Assembly (NCBI GenBank): GCA_964034945.1
Contig: OZ035961.1
Location: forward strand, 13,841,243 to 13,905,242
Source of the DNA: Chrysopilus asiliformis
Lineage: Eukaryota; Arthropoda; Insecta; Diptera; Rhagionidae
Direction: 5' to 3'
Length of the DNA stretch: 64,000 nucleotides
Shown: in pieces, positions 45,594-57,068 of the stretch
Numbering within the stretch: the stretch's first letter is position 1
How the letters are laid out: every line of letters begins with the position of its first letter
Program-made: the position numbers and the translations under genes
Notes under the pieces: model-generated
Told to the model about the DNA's origin: nothing
Databases searched by the model: none
The model's input: only the letters and a program-made list of their open reading frames with translations

Positions 45594-48354
45594 TACATGA
45601 AAAATGACAGCTACGCTATAATAGCACTTTGTATGCGTCTGTGCTTACTATTCACTTACAGGGACAATGTGTGATTGTAGTAGAAATCGGTATAAAAATG
45701 TTGAAGTCCGTCAACTGTAACCATAAAATCGTCATAAAAAAAGCGGGGAAATAATTTTTGCAGTTGCCGACAAATTTTTGCAGTTGATTCTTATCTCCCT
45801 TTCTCGCCAAGGTATCTTCACATAAATGTGTCTCTATTTTTTTGCAGTTGGGAAAAGTCATGGTAATGGAGGGCTTCCTTAACTCGACTAGCACTTTTGG
45901 TGGTGCATGGCACGTTTCTGTTACTAAAAGAGGTATATTTTTAGTGGCAGATACTTCGCATATACTACAAATGCTAGTAGGGGGTGTTTTTCAAGCAGGA
46001 GTTTTTTTTAACCAATTTTATAATTGGTCATATTTCATGCCGCTGTCCAAGAATTTACTGAAATCGAGGGCATTGTTATTTTTTCATTAAATTTGTGGAA
46101 TTAATAAATGAAACTTACAGAAATTATTTACATTAAAGAGATCAGAATTTTGTCATAAATCTCAAATTATCCATTTTTCGGAAACGATATGTTCAAAAAA
46201 TTCAAAAAATGCGTGTAAATTTAAAACAAAAGTTTTTAAAAATGGAGGAAACATTTTCTGAATTGTTTTCAATTACTCTAAAATATCGTTTTTTAAATTT
46301 AAAAGCCAATAACAGTATCTCAGTTGAAAGAAATTGTTTATTAAAAAAAACTGGTTTGAAAAACTTATTAAAAATTAAAAAGAATTTTAATTTTTAATAA
46401 ATTTTTCCTCTGATTTTAAGCTTTTCGCCTCCTCCTTTCATGACACTTTTTCATATTTTCTTGTTTGGAGCCTAACAATGCTGTCACACTACTGCAGATC
46501 CTCCTTCCCCCTAAAAGAGTGAGGTATTTAAAGGACCCTTAATACAAAATATCAAGAAAATATAAAGCGCCTTCAAAAGATTGAAAAAATCCACAAAAAA
46601 AAAAAAAATTTGGTGTAAAAATCAGGTTCTGAATTGTATGAATAATTTGTCAGAAATGATGGCGTTAAGCTACTTAAGCGAAGTGTGTCATTCGCAACAA
46701 AAGATCCGCATACTTAATCTAAAGTATGAGTTTATGCAAAGTACTTTATATGCCTGTAGGCCGTAAACTCTAACAAGTCTCTCTTGTAATTCACTGACTC
46801 GGAAAAACATATTCTCGTCATACTATTTTGATAGTCATATACGAATGAACTCACGTTGAAATGAAAATAAAGGGCGATGGGATGCCAGAGTAACTTTCTA
46901 CTATATACACGAATATCCTGTAGAGATACTTTCCTTAGTGCCATTATTATCCTTTATCCGATTTCCGTTTGACTAACCACACATCTTACCGCCCATGCAC
47001 GTTTCCATCCGATAGTCCTTCGCCCTTTGCCTGACCAGAAACACCAAGGACCAAAAGAACAAGGACCAGAGGCCAAATACAAAGACCGAAGACCTTCGCT
47101 TTTCAATTTTATTGTCCTTTCAAACAATATAAAGCAATGAGTGAACAATACGACAATTATTCGAAATTATGGATAATCCTCAATTACCTTTAGTCAAACC
47201 AGTCGAATTGGGCAAGTCTAACAATTTCGATTACCCTTTTTTTAACTTTCTTTGGTAGTCTCCTTCCTCCCCTGTCGGAAAACTCTCCCACAGCGCGACT
47301 GAATTTCCCATTTATGAAAGGATAAAGTGATACAAGTCCTTGAATAGAAAATTCCCTCAGGATATAATTGCTCTACTTATTCATCATTGCGATGAAAAAA
47401 GTGAAAAATAATGGCAATAATTTAGCCATATCTTTCTTGGTTCAGTGTTTATTGACCGAAAACGAAAAAAAACCAAGAATCTTCCAACGCCGCCGGATGT
47501 CGTAGGAGTTTTCTTTTAGCATCTTCTTACTAAAAGGCAGCGGCCAACTACAAATTACTCGGTCTCGTTAATTAACCATTAAAACGTTTTAATTGAGTTT
47601 TTCCCTAGCCACAGGTTCTTATAAATTTCTAATTTCGTCCGATGAACGTTTATTATAGAGTTCCAGTTCCAAAATGCGAGTGCGAACATTTTCATATTCT
47701 TTTTTTTTTTTTAAAAGAATGAAAAATAACACAAGAAAAAAAATTGCAGTCGAATGAAATTATCGAGAGTAAAAGTGGGAGGCTGATTATTCTAGCGAAA
47801 TTCAATGGTGGCATAAAAACGTCTTGAGTTGATAAAATAACTTTTTTTAAGAATCGGGGATACCTCCTTGCTCCCAAACAGTCTCTCTGGTATTGAGATA
47901 TAACCGAGAATTTCTTTGAATAGCTGATGATGGCAAAAAGGACTAAGGGTAAAAAAATTATAGTGGAGAACTCAATAAGAACACCTTAAGGAGAGTCTTT
48001 GGCGATGTCAAATGATGAAAATTACCTCACGCCCATTCAGCTTTTTTTTTCCTTCTTGGAAATTTCTATTGAAAAATTACGGAAACTCGAAATTGGATAA
48101 AAATTGGAGGGTTCCGCAACTATAGGTCGTTTCTTATTGAATTGAAGAGAAATTGTTCGTGTTTTTAATACGTTTTTCAAAGGATATTGGTAAGCAGGTT
48201 TTCGGGAAAAGCAAGAAGATATTTTTTCTTCTTCATACCAGGCGACGAAGAGGTTTTTTAAATTGAGATCGTTAGACAATCTTGCAGGACATTTAGATTT
48301 TTAAAATTTCTGACTTCAATTACAAAAATTCTGCATATGTTTATTTTAGCTCAA
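45594..48354. other. Non-coding stretch, no gene recognised
   Basis: AT-rich, with no recognisable gene. Short frames here lack any domain. Confidence 0.4.
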
Positions 48355-48493
48355 ATTGTTAAAAATTTGATTGTTAACAGAATTCATTTTTCTTTATTTT
48401 TCCGAATTCGCTGAAGTGTTAAAGTGTTAAACTTCAGCGAATTCGGAAAAATAAAGAAAAATGAATTCTGTTAACAATCAAATTTTTAACAAT
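48355..48493. mobile_element. Foldback element, 139 bp
   Basis: Near-perfect inverted arms of about 60 bp (ATTGTTAAAAATTTGATTGT inward) meet at a short loop containing GTGTTAAAGTGTTAA. CAA flanks both sides, a possible 3-bp target duplication. Confidence 0.8.
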
Positions 48494-48527
48494 CAAAAAA
48501 ATTTGGCGCCCTAGTCTTAAACATTTA

Positions 48528-48860
48528 AATCTATATATACAAAATCCAGGCACCACTCACTCACTCATCACAGTATCTCCCGAACCAATAAACCGATTAC
48601 CATGAAATTTTGCACACAGATTTAACTTACCTCATAGGTGCTCGAAAATTTGAAACGGAAGATCATCTAGGAATAACGCAAATATCATTTTTCCCATTTT
48701 TTCCTTGGAAGAACTGGCATTGGGGGGTCAACAGCGTCGAACCTGATGTTAAGATTTTAAAACTCGAAACTGAAGATCTTGAAGGCATAACGAAGATTTT
48801 GAAGTTATGTTTTTTTTGTGCAATTTTTTTTTCGAAAAAACAGCCCCTTATAAAAAACGA
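48528..48860 (-). repeat. Fragment of the roughly 120-bp-unit modular repeat
   Basis: It begins with an A/T-rich margin (ATCTATATATACAAAATCC) and holds diverged versions of the GAAACGGAAGATC...GGAATAACGCAAAT unit seen at 63130-63540. The frame at 48610-49017 crosses it and is not a gene. Confidence 0.55.
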
Positions 48861-49800
48861 TATTAAAGAGATGATATTAGTCTCTCAAAATCTTTTTCCT
48901 CCTTTGAAAAGATCTCCCATTTTCCAACTCTACTCTCAACAACTATCGCAATTTAGTGGCCATTCAATTACACTTTTTCTTGAAGTAAAGGAAAAGAGCC
49001 AATTTGCTATTTTGTGACTTCTTTCTTTATGGTAAAATGGATAACCACCGCACGGAAAACGAGAAAAGATTACACGAAATATCTAGACTAGAAACGGACG
49101 ATTTCTTAAGAAGACCAATCAAGAACGTGCGGAGAGCATTCTAACAGGATAATAGCTTTCAGAATAAGTTAAACGTGTACGTTTTACCATAGATGGGGAC
49201 TAATGGTGTCGCAAAAAAATCCTCAAATCCTTCTTCTTTGTGGAAAAAGTATCTGATTTATAGTAAAAGTTGAACAAAGATTCCTGAAGTTTAATTTTTT
49301 CTCTCTTTAATGTGAATTTCTTGTAACGAGCGATAAAATTACATACTTTTCGTGGGTAGACTGGTTAAAAATTAAAAATTTTGAAAAATATTTTATTTGA
49401 TTATCAACAAATTAAAAGAAAAAGTCTTTAAGAAATTATTAAACGTTTTTTGAGCCGTTTTGAACATAACATAGGAAAGGGGTCTGGTTATATGTCACAT
49501 TTTTTGAGACAGGAGGCAGGGGAAGGGAGGGTGGAAGGAATGGTGGGGGGGGGGGGGGTCGGTATGAAGAAATTTTAGAACATACCTTTTCTAAATTTTA
49601 AATAGGAATGGCTAGATCGACCATATTTTTATAGTACAAATTGAACAAAGATTCCTGAAGTTTAATTATATATTTATGTAATATTAATCTGGGACAAGAT
49701 GACTAGTTGGAGTGGAAGGGAGGGGGAGGAGGAGGGGACAGAGGAAGGATGACTAAAACGAAACAACAATAATTTCAAATAAAAACGCTGCGTATATTTC
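48861..49800. other. Non-coding stretch with G-rich tracts
   Basis: It contains a run of G (49545-49558) and GGAGGAGGAGG-type tracts near 49710-49745. A TGAACAAAGATTCCTGAAGT block occurs twice (about 49271 and 49640). No gene recognised. Confidence 0.4.
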
Positions 49801-50204
49801 TTACTAGCTTGCATACCCGTCGTTGCCGGGTTAAGTTTTTCGTCTAAGTTTTTCGTCTAAGTTTTTCGTGTAAGTTTTAGAATACGAAGAAAACCGGAAA
49901 GAACTTAAAAACTTTTTAATGGATCTATGTTGGAGCTGGACCCCCGATGAATATTTATGCCAAATTTCAGGCCAATCGGTTCAGTAGTTTCCCCGCGAAA
50001 GAGTAACATAGCGCAAAAACTAAGTTTCGAAATCACTTTACCCCCTCCCCTAACTCCCCCACCCCTCGCGCTATTTTTCCAGAACTACCACAGACACTCA
50101 AGCCAAATTTCAAGTCAATCGGTTCAGCCGTTTTTGCGTGAAAGAGGAACAGACAGACAGACAGACAGACAGACACCAACTCATTTTTATATATTAGTAT
50201 GATA
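49801..50204 (+). mobile_element. RTE/SINE-like or Helitron-like repeat, uninterrupted copy
   Basis: It begins TTACTAGCTTGCATACCCGT, has a short CAGA microsatellite (50149-50173) and ends CATTTTTATATATTAGTATG. It is the best reference for the interrupted copy at 30873-31527 because it retains the unoccupied CCAGAAC target site. Confidence 0.7.
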
Positions 50205-50354
50205 ACGAGAATCATAAACCTGATTGCGGGAAAAGCAATTAAAAAATATGCGTCGCAGGCAATTTTTTTAAACAGAGTGCGATATACACACCGATTTTGA
50301 TGGTCGTTTCGTTCCCGACAGGAGTCGTTTTACATGTTGTTGTTGGTAGAAAAG

Positions 50355-51309
50355 TAGGGTAGACCGGGGCTAGTAGACCCACTTTTTATAATCTACTTTA
50401 TAGAGGTTTTCCTGTAATTATTTCAGGTGCAGTAAAGACGTTTTTGGTTGGTTTATTCAATTGTGTTTCTTAGTCAATCTTTTATTTTGACTAATTATAA
50501 GTGTTTCAAATATTTTTTTTCATTTTAAAAAAAGTTGTTCGATGAGTCGACTAACCCCGTGTCTGGGGTTTGTTGACTCTGTGAACGGGGTTATTTGACT
50601 CTATACTTTTTTTGGGAAAATGTGTTGGAACATATTAAAAAACTGTAATAATTCTGAAAAAATGTATTCTTTAAAAAATTAATAACATTTCAGATTAACA
50701 TAAATTAACACCCCGATTGCGAGTGTCGTGTCGTTTTCGACAAGAGTCGTTTTACGTGTTGTTGTTGGTAGAAAAACACTAACAACAACACGTAAAACGA
50801 CTCTTGTCGAAAACGACACGACACTCGCAATCGGGGTGTAAATTTCATCTAATTTAAAAAAATATAATTAATTAACAAAAAAATATAGGTAATTCATATC
50901 GAGTCATTTAACCCCAGTATACTGTGAGTCAACTAGCCCCAAGCCGCCATTTTATTTTTAACACACTCGTGAAAAAAAAATGAAAAAGCATCGATCAGAA
51001 AATGCTTCACTAACTTGTTAACTCATACATAAATTTTCACTTGAAATCACTGACGAGTTCAATACAATGAAAGTGTAAGCTACAAAACAATTTAATTAAC
51101 AAGAAAAAAAAATCCTCACACGCTTGAAATTTCGTTTTTCCCCCTCACAGTTCGTTCCAAGAGCACTGTGGTCTAACCACGTTGGTTCACTCAAAGCTGT
51201 CAGTCGACTGAATAAACAGTCCAATTCACGCAGGTTTATTCTCAACCGTGGTTGAGTTATTCGCAAGAAGTCTACTTATCCCTGAAGCCAACTAGCCCCG
51301 GTCAGCCCT
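50355..51309. mobile_element. MITE-like element with GTAGGGTAGACCGGGGCTAG ends
   Basis: The left end GTAGGGTAGACCGGGGCTAG matches the complement of the right end, ACTAGCCCCGGTCAGCCCTAC, with two changes. GTTGACTC/GGGG-type words recur internally. A foldback element (50709-50838) is nested inside. The flanks, TGTTGTTGTTGGTAGAAAA on the left and TAACAACCCGGTAAAAC on the right, look like the two halves of another foldback element, so this one probably inserted into its loop. Confidence 0.65.
50709..50838. mobile_element. Foldback MITE, 130 bp, TAA target duplication
   Basis: Perfect or near-perfect inverted arms of about 57 bp (CACCCCGATTGCGAGTGTCG inward), with TGTTGTTGTTGGTAG/CTAACAACAACA around the loop. 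TAA flanks both sides (50706-50708 and 50839-50841). Confidence 0.9.
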
Positions 51310-52637
51310 ACTAACAACCCGGTAAAACAATACTAAATCCGCGACTGTTCCGCAATACTAAATTGAAGACGTATGGTCACCTTATCTATGGAGGAAATTT
51401 ATTACAATTTTTTATAAGTATTTATACCTTCGATTTCTACAGAATGTTTCTGTAGGGCTTTCGGTTCTGGTATTTTTGAGATTTCTAAATACAATTTTCA
51501 ACACAAAATCGGTTTTGAGCTCAATCTATATTTTCTTGGTCAGAAATTCTCAAAAAAATTGACTTTTGATACCATTTAACTAGTCTTCTTAAAATCTTCA
51601 ATGACGTAAATATTTAGAATTGGGAACGAATTAAGAAACTTTGTCCCAAATAATTCAATTCGTCCAAACAAAATTCGCAGTTAGACATTTAAAAATCCTT
51701 GGTTCCGTTTTTGCTAACAACAAACACAACAAGAGTTAAGTCTATAAAAAATTCGGAAAAAATTGAAGAAAAATTGGGAAATGAAAAAAAAAATCGAATT
51801 TTGCTAATTAGGTTTTCTCTTTTTACAACGACTTTATATAAACAGGCGAATTTATTTTGACAGCAAGACCAACACTTGCTTCCTCTCCTTTAGTCAAAGT
51901 CCATCAACCACAGCGATGAAAAGCGTCGCTTTAAAATTTACTGAGAAAAACTCACATGAAAAGTAGGGAAAAGTGAACCAGAACATTTAAAATTACAAAA
52001 ACAAAATAAAAATCGGTTTGGAAAAAAATCATTGGATTTCGGCACAAGAACAAGAACGTGCCACACATCTTGAAAAAATACGCCTTTCGATTGCCACACT
52101 TTGTTTAGGCAAAAACACATCAAATATTTACAGTGGAAAACGATCAGATCAAAACCGAATTGCCTTTAGAGACAAAAAACCGCGGAAAAAAATAAAAATA
52201 AAAAAGCAGGGAAAATTTTGTTGGGAAAAATTTCAAGAAATTCAATGTTGTTGACGATCACAGCAATTGGGCTTTAATCCTTGAATGCTGCAAACGCGTG
52301 CACATGTTGGTATTTTTTTCGTAATAAGAATTGTTTACGTTGATCAATTCCTGCTTAGCATCTTGTTGAGGATAAACCCTCAGCCACCAGATTGATACGA
52401 GAAAAATTAATAGTTTGAAGATTTGTGGTATCGGATCAAATCGTTAATGTTGATGTAATAAAACTATACATTTTGAAATACATAGAAATTCATGAATTTG
52501 ATTAAGAAATTGGTTTTTAAATGATAATTTGATTTAATATGATCGGAAATGCTTTGAATTTTTAGTAACAAGATCTAAAAATATTTTTGTGACAATTTGA
52601 AGATCCTCAAATAGAATGGAAAATATTTTAATTGCAA
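51310..52637. other. Non-coding stretch, no gene recognised
   Basis: AT-rich with no supportable gene or repeat. Confidence 0.4.
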
Positions 52638-52735
52638 CCCAAGTAACCAAATAGGACGTAAAGTGGTCGTGGCGACTTTAACATCGAATCTTTATGGTCG
52701 CGACGACCACTTTACGCCCTATTTGGTTACTTGGG
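52638..52735. mobile_element. Short foldback element, 98 bp
   Basis: Inverted arms of about 40 bp (CCCAAGTAACCAAATAGGAC inward, ending GGTTACTTGGG). No certain target duplication. Confidence 0.75.
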
Positions 52736-53058
52736 AACAGCATTATCTAAAAGTCGCTAAATTTTTTTAAAATATTACTTATTTTGAATTTTCGTTGACA
52801 TATTTGAAAATTTGAAAAAAAGCCTATTTTTATTTTTATTTTTATTTTTATTTTAGCACGAAAATTGTGCCATCATAAAGAAATCCAATTTTTTACCCTG
52901 GTAGAATCACATAAAATTTAGCAGAACAAACCCAATACCCCCCTCCCCGCCTCTTCATGCTTCTAACTATCCACTCACTCGAGAACTTTTATCGGTCAAA
53001 CAATTAAGATTTAGTTTTCTTAATTGGAAAAGTGATCTTATCGACCGCTTTCAGTTAA
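52736..53058. other. Non-coding stretch with an ATTTTT tandem
   Basis: A short hexanucleotide tract (TTTTTA)n lies at 52827-52854. Nothing else recognised. Confidence 0.5.
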
Positions 53059-53576
53059 TAAACATAACAAAAGCTATAATTGCCAATCTGGCAATTATTG
53101 AAAACCCGTATGGTGATATGGCATTTTTCGAAGTTTAAGTGAACGGTCAACAGTTGTATCATAATTCCACTTTGAAGTCAAACTTTTCAATAAGATTTTT
53201 TAAAATTTATTCCAATCGGATTTTGATGTATGTAGTTTGATGTAGAATCATATCCTAAATAACTTTTGTTCTCGCACTTTTTTGATAAGATGCACCGTTT
53301 TTGAGATATTCACAAAAAACATTTTCGTTCGTATGAGGGGTACCCCCTAATGATCCATTTTTCCCATTATCGAACTTAGCCTTGCATTTCACGAAAAACC
53401 AATCTGCGCAAAATTTCAAGTCTGTAGCTCAATCCGTGCGCCCGCAATCCGCGCCACAGACGGACAGACGGACAGACGGACAGACGGACAGACGGACAGA
53501 CGGACAGACGGACGGACGGACGGACAGACCGAGGGACATGCAAAATTCAATTTTTTTTACCATACGGGTATAAAAA
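53059..53576 (+). repeat. Interspersed repeat with long CAGACGGA tract (copy D)
   Basis: Same family as the two copies in tinman intron 1: same start (AACATAACAAAAGCTATAA) and same CATACGGGTATAAAAA end. The microsatellite (about 53456-53530) is longer, and the segment between it and the end is deleted. Confidence 0.8.
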
Positions 53577-53834
53577 ACTCACCCTTCTCTAAAAATTTCA
53601 CACTCTACCATTCGTAGCACCGCTAAAGGAATTTTTGTCTAAAATTTCACTCAAATCGCTTATCTATTGTGGATATGCCGGATGGGACGAGCTTAGATCA
53701 AAATAATAACATTAGATTCGTTTTTAAGACCCAAATTTAAAAACGATTTTTTTTAGAAAAAGAAAGTCTTTCCACTACAGGGTTTAGGTATAGGTATTTT
53801 TTTATTTATTTAATAGAATACATAAATGTACATT

Positions 53835-54135
53835 AAGGTGCCGCTCGACATGAAAGTAAATACGCGAGTAACTCTCAAAAACTCTCGAGAGTTACTCGCA
53901 GGAGGTTGTCCATTTGGGAGTTAATTTCGGCGATTTTTCTATCGCTACTAGCGAAATCGAGCTTCTAGTTTCTAGGGTGCTCGAGAGCTACTAGCGAAAT
54001 TCAAACGCTGTTCGTATCTGGCGAGCTACTCTCCGAGAGTTCAGTGGAGGCCTGTCGACTAGAGAGTAGAATCGCTTTTGACAGCTCGCAGAAACTAGCT
54101 CGCGAGTTTTTGCGAGCGACTCTCAGAGACGTGTG
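53835..54135. mobile_element. Partial copy of the ATGAGAGTAAATAC inverted-repeat element (unoccupied site)
   Basis: It begins AAGGTGCCGCTCGACATGAA and matches 24709-24941 and 25258-25325 without the nested element. GTAGAAT occurs once, at about 54066. The right end is truncated. Confidence 0.75.
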
Positions 54136-56438
54136 CTCCCAAGCTTCTTTATGGTCTTGGTATTAAAAATACCTACTTGTAAAATAACAAATATTAGTTG
54201 TGATCAACACAAAACTTTCCTCTGTAATATTTAGAGTAAAAAATAATAGAAAAATATGTAAAAAATAATATTTTTTCAAATATCTCGAGAACCGTTAAAT
54301 ATTCCAAAAACCCGATAAGGGAAAAATTCAGGAAATTTTATTTTCTTTGAAATTGGTCATATTCTTTTTTTCACAAAAGCGCATAGTTTTCGAGAAATTT
54401 TCTAACACAAGTGTTAAACACAAAGAAATTTTCTAAAGACAGATACACGGACAGGATATCCTCATAATTTTGCCTGAGCCGGATTTCGTACTGATCAGGA
54501 AGTTTTTATCTGCCCCCGGTCTCGAGTCGGTCTCCATCATGAATACAATACTTTCCCTCTATAGCAGTGGAAAGTATTGTAAAAATGAAAAACAGTGTCG
54601 TTAAGACTTATGCTTCCCCTGAAGAAAACGGTGGTTCCAAAATAAGGGCCAGTCGAATATATGTTTTGCTCAGGTGCATGTAAATTTAGATCAAGGTAAA
54701 CTTTTGAAATGTAAAGTGCTCTCTAAATACATGACTATATTTTCGTCAAATAACACATTTTTCTCAAAATTTTAATTACAATCTCTAAGAAATTTCGATT
54801 GGACAATTTTATTAATAAACTATTAGATGAATTTCGTATATTACTGATCTTTAAATTTAATATCCAGGACTAAAAATAACTAAACTTGGTCTGTCTTTTA
54901 TTTTTACACTAATTACAAGTGAAAATTGGAAGTGCATCGATTAAAATAGACGTCCTATAAATGCTGGCAATAAGAATCTCTAAAACTCTGAAAACAATTT
55001 GAGTGCAATGAAAATCATATTTCCGATTCATTATCATTTTAGAATTCAAAACAGTGAGGGAATAGAAAATTCTTATGTAAACTTTTCTAAATCTGGTCCT
55101 AAAACATTGCACTTTCTTTACATTGTGCCGTGCGTTAATTTCGAATGTAAACATTTGATTCAATTATGATTGTTGCTCGCAAATTATATTTCAATTAAAT
55201 TGATACTCATAAAACTATGCAAGCTATTTATCCATTAGCTGTAAATATTTACACAAATTTATGATTTTCCAGTTATGACGTGATTTATGACGCCATCAAA
55301 TATTTGTTGAAGTGTTCAATTGAAATGATTTTGTTGAAAGTTTCATTGATTGAACATCTTGCAATTATACTAGATTTAAAGATTTGCTAATTTAAAATCT
55401 CCCGAAAATATTGTTTTATTAACCACAATCCATATTTATTCTGAATAACATTTTGTGGTGATAAAAGCTTTCGACATTTAAAAAAAAATGTGAAATTCAC
55501 GACTATTTTCGAGGCGACAATTTGCAGTCAAATTTCTACTTGGTTTATTATTTTGAGTTCTGTACTTGTTTGGAGATGGATCATCAAAATAACATCTTTC
55601 AACTTGAACCGTCAATTTACCAGATTTTAAGTTTTCGTTAGGCCTTTTGTTTGTTTATTGTAGAACTGGCTGAGTTTAGTTTACATCATTTTATAACCAG
55701 AGGAAGCCACTGCATTGCGCTTTAATAGAGTTCGAAATGTAATTACAACCCCCTTAACTCCTGTCGCGCGGTGTTCTATGCGCCTTCTTGTACCTTAAAA
55801 AAAAAAGAAATTCATGTCCATTCGATGCGTTTTTAAATAGAATTTTTATTGGCGGCACAGTCTTCGATGTTTCGCCCAAGTCGTTAACATTTCACTTCTT
55901 CTAGGGAGTGGATGTGCTTCATGTTAATTATGAGGATAGAGTGATGAAGGATCGATTACACTTTATTTAACACTACTTGAACTGAATTTGAATATACAAA
56001 TGAGATTTTTTGGGAAAATACATTAAAAAGGTTTTTTTTTATGAATTAATCAATTGTTGATACTGAAAAAATCGTTTTCACTGAAAAATCTAGCATACTT
56101 TATAGATTTACGAGTATATAAGGCTTAGTCCTTTTTTGTGCCATGACAAATAAAGTAAATTAATTCATTAATAAGTTTTGCGTTTAGCGAGTAATTTCGC
56201 AAGCAAACATAAGAAAACTGCAATTGCCTACAAGGGGACAAACGTTAAATACTTTAATGAGGACAGACCGAATTTCGAATATTAAAATAAATTAATTTGT
56301 ATAAGGGAGGAAGGAATGAATTCCGATTGGATTTTAAAGTATGGTTTTTCTTTTAAAAAGCAATAAAACATTTTTAGCGGCCACTAAATCCAGTTAGGAG
56401 GGTCTTTTTGGTTGAAATTCGTTCGTTATCTTATTTAG
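54136..56438. other. Non-coding stretch, no gene recognised
   Basis: AT-rich. The 54260-54500 part has generic dispersed-repeat wording, including an ACAGATACACGGACAGG block. No supported frame. Confidence 0.4.
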
Positions 56439-56565
56439 TGTTCGCCAAAAAATCTGTGAAAACTCCAAAAAGTTATTTTAATTGCATTTGAAATTGAAAA
56501 ATGCGTTAAAAGAAAAAAGTTCGAAAAAATCAAAATTTTCTACTAGCGCTCCTGTTGGCGAACAC
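56439..56565. mobile_element. Possible small MITE, 127 bp
   Basis: 11-bp inverted ends GTGTTCGCCAA and TTGGCGAACAC, with no clear target duplication. Confidence 0.4.
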
Positions 56566-56814
56566 CAGTGAAAGTTCAATCCACAAGGAAGGTTGTGAGA
56601 GGAACTATTTTAACAACTAAATATTTAGAGCTTGTTTTTTTGGCCACGTGCGGCGCCACGTTCTTTGTCTCTTTCGCGCTTTAGTCCAGGCACTTTTAGC
56701 GGGAAATTTAAAAATCAATGTCCATGAACTCCTTCAAAACCTGCCATCGTGCGAAACCAACAACAAGAAGAAAAAAGTTGTCTGATCCGCAATTTGCAGC
56801 ATTTAAATTTTTTA

Positions 56815-57068
56815 AATTGAGGCGTTGAAAGCTAGAGTAGACCAACCCACATGTCGAAATCGTGAATTTTTTTGTGTTTGAATCAATATTGCGACTGAGT
56901 TTCTAGATAAAAATGTTTGGATGCACAAAAGAACATTTCAACATTGAGTAATAAAGTCCACACACATTTTTTCTCCAAAAATTTACAGTAAATAATAGTA
57001 CAAAAGTGAAAAAGCTTCAAAAACTCGATTATGTGGGTTGGTCCACTCTAGCTTTTAACGCCTCAATT
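56815..57068. mobile_element. MITE, about 250 bp, inverted ends GAGGCGTT...
   Basis: Terminal inverted repeats of about 35 bp (AATTGAGGCGTTGAAAGCTA inward, the near-complement at the right). AATT at both edges may be a 4-bp target duplication, or part of the repeats, since it is palindromic. Confidence 0.75.

Noticed and set aside
48610..49017. A 135-codon plus-strand frame
   Set aside because: Its first part is the diverged 120-bp-unit repeat, the rest has no recognisable domain, and there is no splice or codon evidence.
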